From Palsa-504 sp963790065 (GTDB lineage: Bacteria; Actinomycetota; Actinomycetes; Streptosporangiales; Streptosporangiaceae), in NCBI GenBank assembly GCA_963790065.1, contig CAWBNK010000001.1:1-64000 (forward strand): a stretch of 64,000 bases of DNA. Direction: 5' to 3'. The translations under genes and the position numbers were made by a program. Positions within the stretch are counted from its first letter, which is position 1. The number at the start of each line of letters is the position of its first letter. The notes beneath the pieces are model-generated. The model searched no databases. It was given only the letters and a program-made list of their open reading frames with translations, and was not told where the DNA came from. Shown here piece after piece: positions 15,229-24,440 of this stretch.

Positions 15229-16416
15229 TCAGTCTCGCTGGCGGGAACTGCCGAACATGATCTCGTCCCAGGACGGCACCGAGGAGCGCCGACCGCGAGC
15301 CGCTTTCCGGCCCGCCCGTCCCGGCTGCTCTCCGGCGGGCTCGGCCGGAGCCCCTTGGACCCCCTGGACCCCTTGGCCGGCCGCGGACGCGGCCGGCGTC
15401 TCGGCGGGCTCGGGGACAGGTGCGTAGTCGTCGCGCGCCGCTTCCTCGGCCGCGATCCGCGGTGCCTGCGCGGCCGGCCGCGGCACGGGCGACGGCCGGT
15501 GGCTGCGCTCCGCAGCCGGCGGGCGGGCGATCTCGGTGCGGGATTCGGCTGCCACCGGCACCGGCGGGGCGGGGGCGGGCGGCTTGGGTTCGGTGATGCC
15601 CTGGCGCGCGGCCGCCGGACGCTCATGCCTGGGCCGCCCGCCGTTTCCGTGCGCCGCGGCGCTGCCCGGGCTGGCGGCCGCGAAGCCGACCGCGTCTGGC
15701 CCGGTGCCGTTGTCCTCGGCCGCCGCGTGACCAGGTGCCACGGGGCGGGACGGCGCGTGGCCGGGCGCACCGCCGAGCCGGGGCGCCAGCCGGGTGACGG
15801 TCGCCTCGCCCGGAGGCGGGGACGGCGGCAGGGGCGGCTCGGCGCCCGACAGCGACATCCGAGCCGCGTTGTCGTCGGCGGGCAGCACATGCCTGCGACG
15901 CGGGTCGAAGACCCACTCGGCGGTGTGCATGCGACCGCCGGTGATGAACGCGAGTTCCACCTGCCAGCTGCCGTCGCCGCGCTTCTTCGCATCCCATTGC
16001 GCGTCTTCCGGGTCCGCGCCGAACGCTTTCAGCCTATCGGCCACGATCTCGCCCAGTCTCGGCCCGGGCGTCGCGTCTCCGTGGCGGCGGACCGAGGCGG
16101 CCTGGGCCTGGTCCGCGACATAGGCGCGTTCAGCCAGGACCGGTCCCTCGAACCAGCGCACGCGTTCGATCGCGATGCCGGCCGCGTCCGCGATCTCCTC
16201 CACCGTTTCACCGGCGCGGATTCGTGCCTGGATCTCCTTGGGTCGCAACGGGCTCTCCACTTCGATCTCGTACTGCGCGAGCCGGGAGGTCTGGCCCAGG
16301 GCGACCGCCCTGAGCCGCTCGTCTATCGGCAGCATGAAGCGTGCGCTGCGCCCCGGTACGGCCAGCACGGCGTAACGGCCGTCCTCGCTCACCGCGACGA
16401 AGCGCAGTTCCTGCAT
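15229..16416 (-). CDS. sepH: Septation protein SepH (DUF3071)
   Basis: The 395-residue protein starts MQELRFVAVSEDGRYAVL and carries the DUF3071 domain over about 170 residues. It includes a helix-turn-helix-like segment (RPKEIQARIRAGETVEEIADAAGIAIERVRWFEGPVLAER) and a GDGSWQVELAFITGGRMHTAEWVFDP block. The rest is a Pro/Ala-rich disordered linker ending in a short conserved tail (SSVPSWDEIMFGSSR). SepH is known in actinobacteria to bind FtsZ and promote its assembly at division septa. Domain order and length match the family, so the symbol is well supported. Confidence 0.93.
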   Translation of the reverse strand: MQELRFVAVSEDGRYAVLAVPGRSARFMLPIDERLRAVALGQTSRLAQYEIEVESPLRPKEIQARIRAGETVEEIADAAGIAIERVRWFEGPVLAERAYVADQAQAASVRRHGDATPGPRLGEIVADRLKAFGADPEDAQWDAKKRGDGSWQVELAFITGGRMHTAEWVFDPRRRHVLPADDNAARMSLSGAEPPLPPSPPPGEATVTRLAPRLGGAPGHAPSRPVAPGHAAAEDNGTGPDAVGFAAASPGSAAAHGNGGRPRHERPAAARQGITEPKPPAPAPPVPVAAESRTEIARPPAAERSHRPSPVPRPAAQAPRIAAEEAARDDYAPVPEPAETPAASAAGQGVQGVQGAPAEPAGEQPGRAGRKAARGRRSSVPSWDEIMFGSSRQRD

Positions 16417-16672
16417 CGTCGTCCCTTCCGCTCCGACCCGTGAACCCCGTCCGCGCGCCGGTCCTGCCGTCGCCGAGATCGTCCTTTTCAGGCACTTTCC
16501 CGGCGTACTCTAGCCGAGCGGCTAGCCCGAAGGTCCCAGACCACTCGACCTGACCTGAGTCTGTCTGGTCCAGAACGCCAAGGCCAGCACCGCGCCCGGC
16601 ATGTCCGGAGTTAATCCAGGTATCCGGCTCCCATCCGGAGTTACCAGAGCAACCCGGCCAACTTTGGGATGT

Positions 16673-16735
16673 TTCGCTTACAGAACTATCTTGCTAAGCT
16701 GCCTCTCAAGATGTTCGCTTACAGAAGTATCTTGC
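16673..16735. promoter_or_regulatory. Two 22-bp direct repeats at the MFS promoter/start (likely MarR operator)
   Basis: A 22-bp sequence beginning TTCGCTTACAGAA occurs at 16673-16694 and 16714-16735 with a single mismatch (C versus G). The copies are spaced 41 bp, close to four helical turns. Each copy contains a TTAC-N4-TAT/GTAT-like dyad. They overlap the two possible start codons of the exporter, whose downstream neighbour is a MarR regulator, so autoregulation is the natural inference. Confidence 0.65.
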
Positions 16736-18183
16736 AGGAGCAGGCTAGGCCCGCGGCGGTACGGGACAGTCGCCGCGCGCCCTGGCTGGCCGTCAGCGTG
16801 GTCTGCTTCGGCGCCTTCATGGGCCAGCTGGATGCGAGCATCGTCACGATCACGTTCCCTTCGATGCAGCGCGACTTCGGCGTCCCGGTCGCGGCCGTCC
16901 AGTGGGTGTCCCTGGTCTACCTGCTCGGCCTGATCGCACTGCTGGCCCCGGCCGGGCGGCTCGGCGACGCTGTCGGGCGCAAGCTCGTCTACACCTACGG
17001 CTTCGTGGTGTTCACCGTGGCCTCCGCGGCCTGCGGCCTGGCGCCGTCGCTGGACGTGCTGATCCTGCTCCGGCTCGTCCAGGCGCTGGGAGCGGCCATG
17101 CTCCAGGCGAACAGCGTGGCCCTGGTCACGACCAGCGCGCCGAAGAACAGGATGCGCTTCGCCCTGGGGATACAAGCCGGCGCGCAGGCGCTCGGGCTCG
17201 CCCTGGGCCCCACCCTGGGCGGCTTGCTCACCTCGATAGCGGGCTGGCGCGCCGTGTACTGGGTGAACGTCCCGGTCGGTCTGGTCGCGGTGGTCGCGGG
17301 CCGCTACCTGCTGCCGCGCACCAGGCAGTTCAACCGACCGGAGAAGTTCGACTGGCCGGGCACGCTGCTGCTGGTGGCCTGGACCAGCGCCCTGCTGCTC
17401 GTCCTGTCCGCGGCGTCGGGCCTTGGCCTGCCCGCCTGGCTGGCCGCGATGCTGGCCGTGCTGGGCCTGGCCGGCGCGGCCGCGTTCGCGCGGCAACAGA
17501 TGCGCACCGAGCATCCGCTGATCCCGGTATGGCTGCTGCGCTCGGCACCGCTGGCCCGCGCGCTGGCCGGCGCCGCCTGCGGCTATCTCACCCTGTTCGG
17601 GCCGCTGGTGCTGATCCCGCAGGTACTGGGGCACGGCCTCGGTGGCGAGGCCCGCACCGGACTGCTGCTGTCGGCCCTGCCGCTCGGGTTCGGCCTGGCT
17701 GCGCTGTTCGGTGACGCGGTGCTGCCGAAGGCTTGGGGTGACAGCCGGCGCGGCTTCGCCGGCGCCCTGCTAACCAGCCTGGCCATGTGCGCGTCGATCT
17801 TCCTGCCGGTCACGGTCGGCACCGTGGTTCCTCAGCTCGCCCTGGCCGGCTTGGGCCTGGGCATTTTCGTTCCGGCCAACAACACCGTCATCATGCGCAG
17901 CACGGCCGACTCGTCCGCCTCCCTGCTCGGCGGCCTGGTCAGCATGGCCAGGGGGATAGGCACGACGCTCGGCATCTCCCTCATGGCGCTGGCCCTGCAC
18001 CTGGGGGCCGGGCACCCAGGCGCCGGCCACGGGTACGCTGGGTCGACGCAGGCGCGGCCCGCGTTCATCGTGCTCGCCGTCGTTTCTGCCGCTGCGGCCG
18101 CGATCGCGCTGGCCGCCCGCGGGCCGGGACGAGGCGAGGCCGGACGGCCCAGGGAGGCGGACCCGCCAGGTGCCTATCACTGA
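16711..18183 (+). CDS. MFS multidrug exporter, DHA2 (14-TM, EmrB/QacA-like) family
   Basis: The roughly 490-residue protein has many hydrophobic helices. Helix 1 begins AVSVVCFGAFMGQLDASIVTITFPSMQRDF, carrying the DHA2 motif with the membrane Asp. The loop 2-3 signature is PAGRLGDAVGRKLVY, and the motif-C region is IQAGAQALGLALGPTLGGLL. It probably exports a hydrophobic or cationic compound using the proton gradient. The start is uncertain: ATG 16669 and ATG 16711 are in frame and both overlap the 22-bp repeats. I use the nearer one. It overlaps the MarR gene by 14 bases. Confidence 0.88.
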   Translation: MFAYRSILQEQARPAAVRDSRRAPWLAVSVVCFGAFMGQLDASIVTITFPSMQRDFGVPVAAVQWVSLVYLLGLIALLAPAGRLGDAVGRKLVYTYGFVVFTVASAACGLAPSLDVLILLRLVQALGAAMLQANSVALVTTSAPKNRMRFALGIQAGAQALGLALGPTLGGLLTSIAGWRAVYWVNVPVGLVAVVAGRYLLPRTRQFNRPEKFDWPGTLLLVAWTSALLLVLSAASGLGLPAWLAAMLAVLGLAGAAAFARQQMRTEHPLIPVWLLRSAPLARALAGAACGYLTLFGPLVLIPQVLGHGLGGEARTGLLLSALPLGFGLAALFGDAVLPKAWGDSRRGFAGALLTSLAMCASIFLPVTVGTVVPQLALAGLGLGIFVPANNTVIMRSTADSSASLLGGLVSMARGIGTTLGISLMALALHLGAGHPGAGHGYAGSTQARPAFIVLAVVSAAAAAIALAARGPGRGEAGRPREADPPGAYH

Positions 18184-18673
18184 GGGAAACGCAGCGCAGG
18201 AACGGCTCGGCCAGGAGCAGATCGGTCCTGACCTGGCCGACATCGTGTCCCGGCTGCGCCGCGCTATGCGTCGCGCCGCGCGGGCGGCCGACCCCGCGCT
18301 GGGGCTGTCCGTGGCCCAGCTGGAACTGCTGTCCTGCATGGCCGAGCACCCCGGCATCCGGCCCAGCCACCTGGCCCGGATGCTCCGGCTGGCGCCTAGT
18401 TCGGTGGCCACCCTGCTGTCCGGGCTCCAGTCGGCGGGCTACGTGATGCGAACCCGGGGTGGTGACGGCGCCGACGGCACGGGTGACCGTCGTACCGTCA
18501 GCCTGGACCTGTCCGGGCAGGGCGCCGCCGCGGTCGCCCGCTGGCACCGCGTGAACCAGGACATCATCCAGGCCGCGCTGGCCGACCTGCCGCAGCGGGA
18601 CCGGGCCGCGCTGCGCGACGCCGCCCCGGCCCTGCGCGACCTGACCGCCTCCATCGACGCCCAGGCCGACTGA
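18170..18673 (+). CDS. MarR-family transcriptional regulator
   Basis: The 167-residue protein has the MarR winged helix: LSVAQLELLSCMAEHPGIRPSHLARMLRLAPSSVATLLSGLQSAGYVMRT as helix-turn-helix, then a wing with GDGADGTGDRRTVSLDLSGQG. Dimer helices sit at both ends. GTG 18170 lies inside the end of the exporter gene behind GGGAGG, implying translational coupling. It most likely represses the exporter by binding the 22-bp direct repeats at 16673-16735. Confidence 0.9.
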   Translation: MPITEGNAAQERLGQEQIGPDLADIVSRLRRAMRRAARAADPALGLSVAQLELLSCMAEHPGIRPSHLARMLRLAPSSVATLLSGLQSAGYVMRTRGGDGADGTGDRRTVSLDLSGQGAAAVARWHRVNQDIIQAALADLPQRDRAALRDAAPALRDLTASIDAQAD

Positions 18674-18702
18674 GCCGAGCGCCCGGCCGCCTGAATCTGC
18701 GG

Positions 18703-21039
18703 CTATGTGGATCCGAGGCTGCGGGGTGCGGCGGGCTCGCCTTCCCGCTCGGTGCCTTCGCCACGATGCTGCTGGTCGGCCCGGCTGAGCTTGGAGGGCC
18801 ACCAGTTCCACCGGCCGAGCAGCAAGACCGTGCACGGCACCAGGACGGTGCGGACGATGAAGGTATCCATCAGCACGCCCAGGGCCAGCCCGACGCCGAC
18901 GTCGACGATCTGACTGCCGCCCGCCTGCCGCCCGCCGACCAGCGCGAACACCGAGAACGTCCCGGCCAGCACCAGGCCGGCCGAGGTTACCGTAGTGCCC
19001 GTAGCGCCCAGTGCCCGGGCGACTGCATCGCGTAGCGGAAGGTGCTGAGCCTCCTCCCTGATCCGGCTCATGACCAGGATGTTGTAGTCCTCACCCAGCG
19101 CGAGCAAGAAGATGAACATCAGGAACGGGAGGATGAAAGTCAGGCCGCTGTCCCCGCCGATCTTGACGAACAGCAGGACGCACAGGCCGAGCGCCGCGAA
19201 GAACGACAGCGCAACCGACGCGATCAGGTACAGCGGCGCGACCAGCGAGCGTATGACCAGGCACAGCAGCAGGCCGATGATGATGATCGCGACCGGGACC
19301 ACGTGCGCCAGGTCGCTGTCAGAGATATGGCTGATGTCGTAGAAGGCGGGTGCCTCGCCACCCACCCCGTAGGCGGTGGCGCCCAGCGTCTTGGCCACCG
19401 CGGCCGCCTCGGTGCGGATCGCGGGCACCGCGTTCGCCGCCGCCGTGGTCGACGGGTCGCCCGCCGTCAGGGCCGTCTCGAACTGGATCGTCTTGCCGTC
19501 CGGGCTGACGTACTGCGCGATGGCCCGGTAGGCCTCGTAAGCGCTGAGCGGGACCTTGCTGTTCGCCGGGGGTACGGACGGCAGGGTCGCGGGGTCGCCC
19601 AGCGCGGCGTGCAGCGCCTGGTACTGGGCGCCGGTCAGTTTCACGCCCGCCGGGTTCAGCGGCCCGGTGACGCCGGTGAACAGGTCGCTGGCGGCGAGCT
19701 GGCTGGTGGCCGCGGCCACCGGTGCTGGGTCATCCCAGACCGGCTGGGACAGCCTGTAGACCAGGTTGGTCGGATTGGCCGAGCTGGCCGGGAAGTGCTT
19801 GGCCAGCAGCGCGGTGCCGGCCGCGGAGTCGGTCCCGGCCGGCGCGTTGATCGAGCCGCCGAACCCGCCCGCCTGGTAGCTGCCCACGCCGATCGCGAGC
19901 GCGCCGAACACGACCACGCCGATGACCAGGGGTATCGCTGGCCTGCGCACGATCCGCGTCGCGACCCGGCCCCACAGGCCTGCCTTGCCGGTGCCCGCCT
20001 TGGTCTTGCTCGGCCAGAACGCGGCCCGGCCGAACACCGCCAGCAGCGCGGGCAGCAGGGTGAGCCCGGCCAGCAGCATGGTGCCGATCCCGATGGCCAG
20101 CGGGATGCCGAGCTCAGAGTAGATCTGGAAGGTGGCGACGAGCAGCGACAGCAGCGCGGCAATCACCGTCAGGGCGGAGAACGTGATCGTCTCGCCGACC
20201 CGCGTGACCGCCGCGCGCACCGCGTCCTTGGGATCCTGCCCGTCGCGCAGGTTCTCCCGGACGCGGAACACCAGGAACAGCCCGTAGTCGGTGCCCGCGC
20301 CGAGCACCAGCACGATCAGCAGCAGCTGGGCGATGACGGAGACCTTCAGGCCGGCCTGCGCCGCCTCTCCGACCAGCGGCCCGGCGATGGCCACGGCGAA
20401 GAACGCGGGTATCAGCGTGATCAGCGGCGCGAGCAGCGACCGGAAGATCAGCAGCAGGAGGATCAGGATGAAGATGACGGATACGCCTTCGACCTGATTC
20501 CCCGTGTTGCCCGACTTGGCCTGCTGATCCACGTTGATCGCGATCTGGCCGGCCAGGTGCACCTGCAGCCCGGCCGGGGGCGCGGCCTTCGCAATCTGGG
20601 TGCGGAGGTTGTCGACCAGCGTGGTCTGGTCCGGCTGGCTGGCCTGATTGACGTCGGACAGCACCTGCAGCTGCTCGGCCTGCTGGTCGGGTGACCGGCC
20701 CAGGTCCCGCACGGAGACCACCGTCGGCACCGAGGCCAGGTCGTGCTGGAGCGTAGCCAGCCAGGCCGTATCCGCCGGGCTGAGCGTGCCCTGGTTCACC
20801 GCCGCGACCACCGGCACCGGGACCAGGTTGGTGGCCCCGAACGGTGCCGCGAGCTGGGCCGCCTGCTCGCTGGGCGCACTGGCGGGCAGGAAGGCGCTGT
20901 TGTTGCCCTGGGTGACGCTGTTCAGCGACGGCAAGAAGTGTGGCACCGCGACCACGGCGATGAGCCAGGCTGCGATGACGAACCAGCGAAATTTGACGGC
21001 GAACGCGCCGATTCCCCCGAAGATGGCGTGGATGCGCAC
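18703..21039 (-). CDS. MMPL-family (RND superfamily) transporter
   Basis: The 778-residue protein has two repeated halves, each with a first membrane helix, a large extracytoplasmic loop and five clustered helices. Recognisable features are the first helix FRWFVIAAWLIAVVAVPHFLP, the helix-4 motif VLGAGTDYGLFLVFRVREN in the first half, and its counterpart ALGEDYNILVMSRIREE in the second half, which hold the proton-relay Asp/Glu-Tyr pairs. Such transporters export lipids or other lipophilic compounds in actinomycetes. The start is GTG 21039. It is convergent with the MarR gene, and its substrate cannot be told from sequence. Confidence 0.92.
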   Translation of the reverse strand: MRIHAIFGGIGAFAVKFRWFVIAAWLIAVVAVPHFLPSLNSVTQGNNSAFLPASAPSEQAAQLAAPFGATNLVPVPVVAAVNQGTLSPADTAWLATLQHDLASVPTVVSVRDLGRSPDQQAEQLQVLSDVNQASQPDQTTLVDNLRTQIAKAAPPAGLQVHLAGQIAINVDQQAKSGNTGNQVEGVSVIFILILLLLIFRSLLAPLITLIPAFFAVAIAGPLVGEAAQAGLKVSVIAQLLLIVLVLGAGTDYGLFLVFRVRENLRDGQDPKDAVRAAVTRVGETITFSALTVIAALLSLLVATFQIYSELGIPLAIGIGTMLLAGLTLLPALLAVFGRAAFWPSKTKAGTGKAGLWGRVATRIVRRPAIPLVIGVVVFGALAIGVGSYQAGGFGGSINAPAGTDSAAGTALLAKHFPASSANPTNLVYRLSQPVWDDPAPVAAATSQLAASDLFTGVTGPLNPAGVKLTGAQYQALHAALGDPATLPSVPPANSKVPLSAYEAYRAIAQYVSPDGKTIQFETALTAGDPSTTAAANAVPAIRTEAAAVAKTLGATAYGVGGEAPAFYDISHISDSDLAHVVPVAIIIIGLLLCLVIRSLVAPLYLIASVALSFFAALGLCVLLFVKIGGDSGLTFILPFLMFIFLLALGEDYNILVMSRIREEAQHLPLRDAVARALGATGTTVTSAGLVLAGTFSVFALVGGRQAGGSQIVDVGVGLALGVLMDTFIVRTVLVPCTVLLLGRWNWWPSKLSRADQQHRGEGTEREGEPAAPRSLGST

Positions 21040-21203
21040 CGCGCCAGCATATTGGACTGCACCTGAGACGCCGCTTAGAGGCCGGCCGTTCCTCTGCAGG
21101 CCAACGACTCTCCGTATTACCGTGAGGACACGTTCACGCAGGCCATGACGTGCGGAGCCGTCGGTCGTAAGCTTCCGTCATTGAACGATTAAGGGGTTGA
21201 GAT

Positions 21204-21845
21204 ATGCGCCATCTGGTGGGTGTCATGCTGGCGGTCGTCATGGCCGCGGCCATCTTCTTCGCCGCCTCCTGGGGCTACCTGAAGCTGCTCGCCGCACCCG
21301 CCCGGGGCGCTGCGCTGCCGGCCGGCGGTGGTTCCCTCATCCATGACCATGCCGTGCTCGAGGGGTTCGGCGCGCTGCTGGCCGTGGGCCTGCTGGCGGG
21401 GCTGCTGATAGCGGTACCGCGGATCTCACCGCTCGCGGCCGGGCTGCCCGGGCTCGCCCTGCTCGGCTGGACCGGGCTGTACCTGTTCAGCGTCAGGCGC
21501 GCGGTCCGGTACATCCCGCTGAAGTCGCACCCCTACGGCGCGGGATTCGAGGCCCTGCTCTTCGGCGGCGTACTGGCCGCGGCGGGCCTGGCCATGGTCA
21601 TCCCCTTGTTCGTGCCGTCCAGGTGGATGCGCAGGGCCGTGGCGTCCGCCGCGCCCGCCTCGTACGAGACGCCCGCGCCTGACTATGCCGATCAGCAGGC
21701 GACCCAGACCATCAGCGGCGGCCTGCTGGCCGACTGGACCGAGACCAGGCCGCAGCCGCAGCCGGAAGCGGGATATTCGCAGGCGCCCTGGGGTCCCGCG
21801 GAGCCCGGCGGCGAAGGCCAGAACACCACGGCCGACTTCCGCTGA
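21204..21845 (+). CDS. Four-helix membrane protein with hydrophilic C-terminal tail
   Basis: The 213-residue protein has helices at about residues 5-25, 50-68, 75-95 and 115-135 (for example LAVVMAAAIFFAASWGYLKLL and LLFGGVLAAAGLAMVIPLFV). A cytosolic tail follows, rich in Pro, Gln and Glu. An AAGGGG sequence precedes the ATG at 21204. No known family was recognised. It is divergent from the MMPL gene and may share its promoter region. Confidence 0.72.
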   Translation: MRHLVGVMLAVVMAAAIFFAASWGYLKLLAAPARGAALPAGGGSLIHDHAVLEGFGALLAVGLLAGLLIAVPRISPLAAGLPGLALLGWTGLYLFSVRRAVRYIPLKSHPYGAGFEALLFGGVLAAAGLAMVIPLFVPSRWMRRAVASAAPASYETPAPDYADQQATQTISGGLLADWTETRPQPQPEAGYSQAPWGPAEPGGEGQNTTADFR

Positions 21846-21884
21846 GCCCGCCCGCTAACGGCCGACTTCAGCTGAGCCCGTCCG

Positions 21885-22698
21885 TTAGTTGACGTCCAGC
21901 AGTTTCATAGCCTTGTCCCAGGTAAACGCGGTGTCGGTCGGGGCCGGGCCGCAGACGCCCGCGAGTATCTCCGTGTCGCTCTCGCCGAAGCCGGCGGCGC
22001 TGGCTGCGTGCCCCGCGCCCATAGCCAGCTCGGCCTGACCGCCGCCGCAGGACGCGCTGCTGAACGGGACCAGGATGATGTCGCGGTGACCCCAGCACTG
22101 GGCCGATCTCGCCGTGCTGCAGTCCAGGTTGTCGCCGCCCGGCCCGTCGTCGTACATCCACCCGTAGTCGGACCCGAGCGGGTTCAGCCAGCCGCCCGAC
22201 CAGGTGCCGCCGAGATACGTTGCCCGGCCCCCGCCGCCCAGCCGCCGGGGAACCTGGCCGAGGGCCGGGTCACGGCCGGGCCTGGGCGGCCGACTGCGCG
22301 ATCTTGTCCAGGGAGCTGCTGAGCACCACCGCGGGAGCGAGCCCCCGTTCCGTGCGCTCGAGGTTCACCGTGACGAACAGCTGCTCGGCCGGCGTGAGGC
22401 GCTCGTAGGCCGGAAGCGAGAAGGACATGCCGCCCAGCTTCTCCAGCGCCTGGCGAGCGTGCGCGATGGCGGCCAGGACCGCGGCGTTGCACGCCGGCCC
22501 GTCACTGTCCCCCGGGCAGGACGACAGGAAAGACGGCGACAGGCTCTGCGGCGGGTTCTTGGGCGGAAGGATGCCCTTGTGGGAGCCGACCGCGCCGGCA
22601 CTGGCTGAGGCTGCCGGCGCGATGAGCGCCACGCCCGCCAGGACGACGACGCCCAGACCGAGCAACATCCGGAACTTCAGCATCAGGCTCATCGACAT
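21885..22698 (-). pseudogene. Secreted CAP/SCP-like protein split by a +1 frameshift
   Basis: From ATG 22698 a signal peptide (MLLGLGVVVLAGVALIAPAASA) leads into LTPAEQLFVTVNLERTERGLAP, a CAP-like helix. The frame then hits TGA at 22270. One base later, in another frame and without a start codon, the protein continues as LGGTWSGGWLNPLGSDYGWMYDDG, a HRDIILVPFSSASC block and an end at 21885. These parts match the order expected of actinobacterial CAP-like secreted proteins, so a single extra base near 22265-22272 splits the gene. The intact product would be about 270 residues. It is either a pseudogene or an indel in the sequence. Confidence 0.72.
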
Positions 22699-22880
22699 AA
22701 CGCCTAATGCTAATTAATGAACCATAAATCGGACATAAATCACTAAACTGCTCAAGATATGCGAAAAATCACACCCGCCCCGTGTATCAAACGGGCCCCC
22801 GGCCCGGTGGACTCGGCTCCAGCCTCCGGCCTCATCCCGGCCCCGAAATCGCGGTCCCGAAATCCCGGTCCCGATACGGA

Positions 22881-22930
22881 ATGAAACCCCGGTTCCAGCA
22901 CATCAGGAGGTACTGGAACCAGGGTTTCAT
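22881..22930 (-). terminator. Long hairpin downstream of aceA
   Basis: ATGAAACCCCGGTTCCAG (22881-22898) and its near-perfect complement (22913-22930, one mismatch) form an 18-bp stem with a 14-nt loop. It lies 66 bp past the aceA stop and also downstream of no plus-strand gene. It is probably the aceA terminator and can insulate the divergent-facing secreted gene. No T-run follows. Confidence 0.75.
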
Positions 22931-22995
22931 TACGTCAGGCGCGGGGGCGGGCGCGTAAGCCCGCGGGTATGCCGGACGGGTGGGGCGGGTACGGC

Positions 22996-24294
22996 TCAGG
23001 CGGCGTGGAACTGCTCGGCTTCGGTCGAGCCGGCCAGCGCCACCGTCTCGGCGTTGGGCGAGATCGCGGACGTGACCAGGTCGAAGTAGCCGGTGCCGAC
23101 CTCGCGCTGGTGGCGCGTGGCGGTGTAGCCGTGCTTCTCCGCGGCGAACTCGGCCTCCTGCAGCCGGACGTAGGCGGGCATGCCCTCGGCGGCGAAGCCG
23201 CTGGCCAGCTCGAACATCGACTGGTTGAGCGCGTGGAAGCCGGCCAGCGTGATGAACTGGAACCGGTAGCCCATGGCCGCGAGCTCCTTGCTGAACTTGG
23301 CGATCGTGGCCTCGTCCAGGTGCGCGCGCCAGTTGAACGAGGGCGAGCAGTTGTAGGCCAGCAGCTGGTCCGGGTACTCGCTCTTGATCGCCTCGGCGAA
23401 CTCCCGGGCGACGTCGAGGTCGGGGGTGGAGGTCTCCATCCAGATCAGGTCGGAGTAGGGCGCGTAGGCCAGCCCGCGGGCGATGCAGGGCCCGATCCCG
23501 TTCCAGACCCGGTAGAACCCTTCCGCCGTGCGCGTCCCGGTGACGAACGGCTGGTCTCTGTCGTCCACGTCAGAGGTCAGCAGCGTGGCGGCGTGCGCGT
23601 CCGTCCGCGCGACCACTAGCGTCGGCACGCCGCACACGTCGGCGGCCAGCCGGGCGGCGTTCAGCGTCTTGATGTGCTGGCCCGTCGGGATGAGGACCTT
23701 CCCGCCCAGGTGGCCGCACTTCTTCTCGGACGCGAGCTGGTCCTCCCAGTGCACGCCCGCCGCGCCAGCCGCGATCATCGACTTCATCAGCTCGTACGCG
23801 TTCAGCACGCCGCCGAACCCGGCTTCGGCGTCGGCGACGATGGGCGCCAGCCAGTGGGGGGAGTCGTGCACGTCGCCGTCGGCCGACTCTGACCAGGAGA
23901 TCTGGTCGGCCCGCAGCAGCGCGTTGTTGATCCGGCGCACCACCTGCGGCACCGAGTTGACCGGGTACAGGCTCTGGTCCGGGTAGGTCTGCCCGGCCAG
24001 GTTCCCGTCCGCCGCCACCTGCCAGCCGGACAGGTAAATCGCCTTCAGCCCGGCCTTGACCTGCTGCACCGCCTGGTTGCCGGTGATCGCGCCTAGGGCC
24101 GTGACCGCGTCTTCCGAGGCCAGCAGCGCCCGCAGCCGTTCGGCGCCCAGCCGGGCCAGCGTGTACTCCTCCTGCACGCTGCCGCGCAGGCGCACCACAT
24201 CCTCGGCCGAGTACGTCCGGGAGGTGTCCTTCCAGCGGGGGTCGGTCTCCCATTCCTGGCTGAGCTTGGCCGCCTGCTGGCTGATCGTGTTCAC
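22996..24294 (-). CDS. aceA: Isocitrate lyase
   Basis: The 432-residue protein cleaves isocitrate to glyoxylate and succinate, the first step of the glyoxylate shunt used during growth on acetate or fatty acids. The catalytic loop KKCGHLGG is intact with its Cys. Substrate and Mg-binding blocks are visible: YLSGWQVA, WSESADGDVHDSPHW, VHWEDQLASEKKCGH, PTLVVARTDAHAA and YNCSPSFNW. Length is normal for the class. GTG 24294 has AGGAAGG upstream. It is divergent from the RamB-type gene, the usual arrangement for RamB control of aceA. Confidence 0.97.
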   Translation of the reverse strand: MNTISQQAAKLSQEWETDPRWKDTSRTYSAEDVVRLRGSVQEEYTLARLGAERLRALLASEDAVTALGAITGNQAVQQVKAGLKAIYLSGWQVAADGNLAGQTYPDQSLYPVNSVPQVVRRINNALLRADQISWSESADGDVHDSPHWLAPIVADAEAGFGGVLNAYELMKSMIAAGAAGVHWEDQLASEKKCGHLGGKVLIPTGQHIKTLNAARLAADVCGVPTLVVARTDAHAATLLTSDVDDRDQPFVTGTRTAEGFYRVWNGIGPCIARGLAYAPYSDLIWMETSTPDLDVAREFAEAIKSEYPDQLLAYNCSPSFNWRAHLDEATIAKFSKELAAMGYRFQFITLAGFHALNQSMFELASGFAAEGMPAYVRLQEAEFAAEKHGYTATRHQREVGTGYFDLVTSAISPNAETVALAGSTEAEQFHAA

Positions 24295-24384
24295 TGTCGC
24301 GCCTTCCTGAACTGCTGGGATCCGGAGGTCCGGGCCGCACGTTTACCTCAGGGTGGCTCGCCATCCGACAGCTGAGTAGGCTCA

Positions 24385-24440
24385 ACAAGCTTAAAATTCT
24401 TTCAATTTTGACAAATAGACAAGATAGAGTGACATTCACG
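24385..24440. promoter_or_regulatory. AT-rich aceA/ramB control region
   Basis: A sharply AT-rich stretch between the divergent genes contains TTCAATTTTGACAAATAG, including a TTGACA hexamer at 24408. By analogy with actinobacterial ramB/aceA systems, where RamB binds T/A-rich motifs around TTTGCAAA, this is a likely promoter and autoregulatory site. The exact boxes are inferred. Confidence 0.45.

Noticed and set aside
14538..15992. 484-codon frame as one PEBP protein
   Set aside because: The lipobox signal peptide begins at GTG 15116; the upstream part is antiparallel-frame sequence of sepH.
14809..16443. Long plus-strand open frame across sepH
   Set aside because: SepH on the minus strand is recognisable along its whole length; the plus frame has no ribosome binding site or motif.
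16489..16520. tRNA-like stem (CTAGCCGAGCGGCTAG)
   Set aside because: Only one short dyad is present; no acceptor, anticodon and T arms can be aligned.
19042..20694. 550-codon plus-strand open frame inside the MMPL gene
   Set aside because: Its composition is typical of a complementary-strand frame in GC-rich DNA; the MMPL protein on the minus strand has clear motifs.
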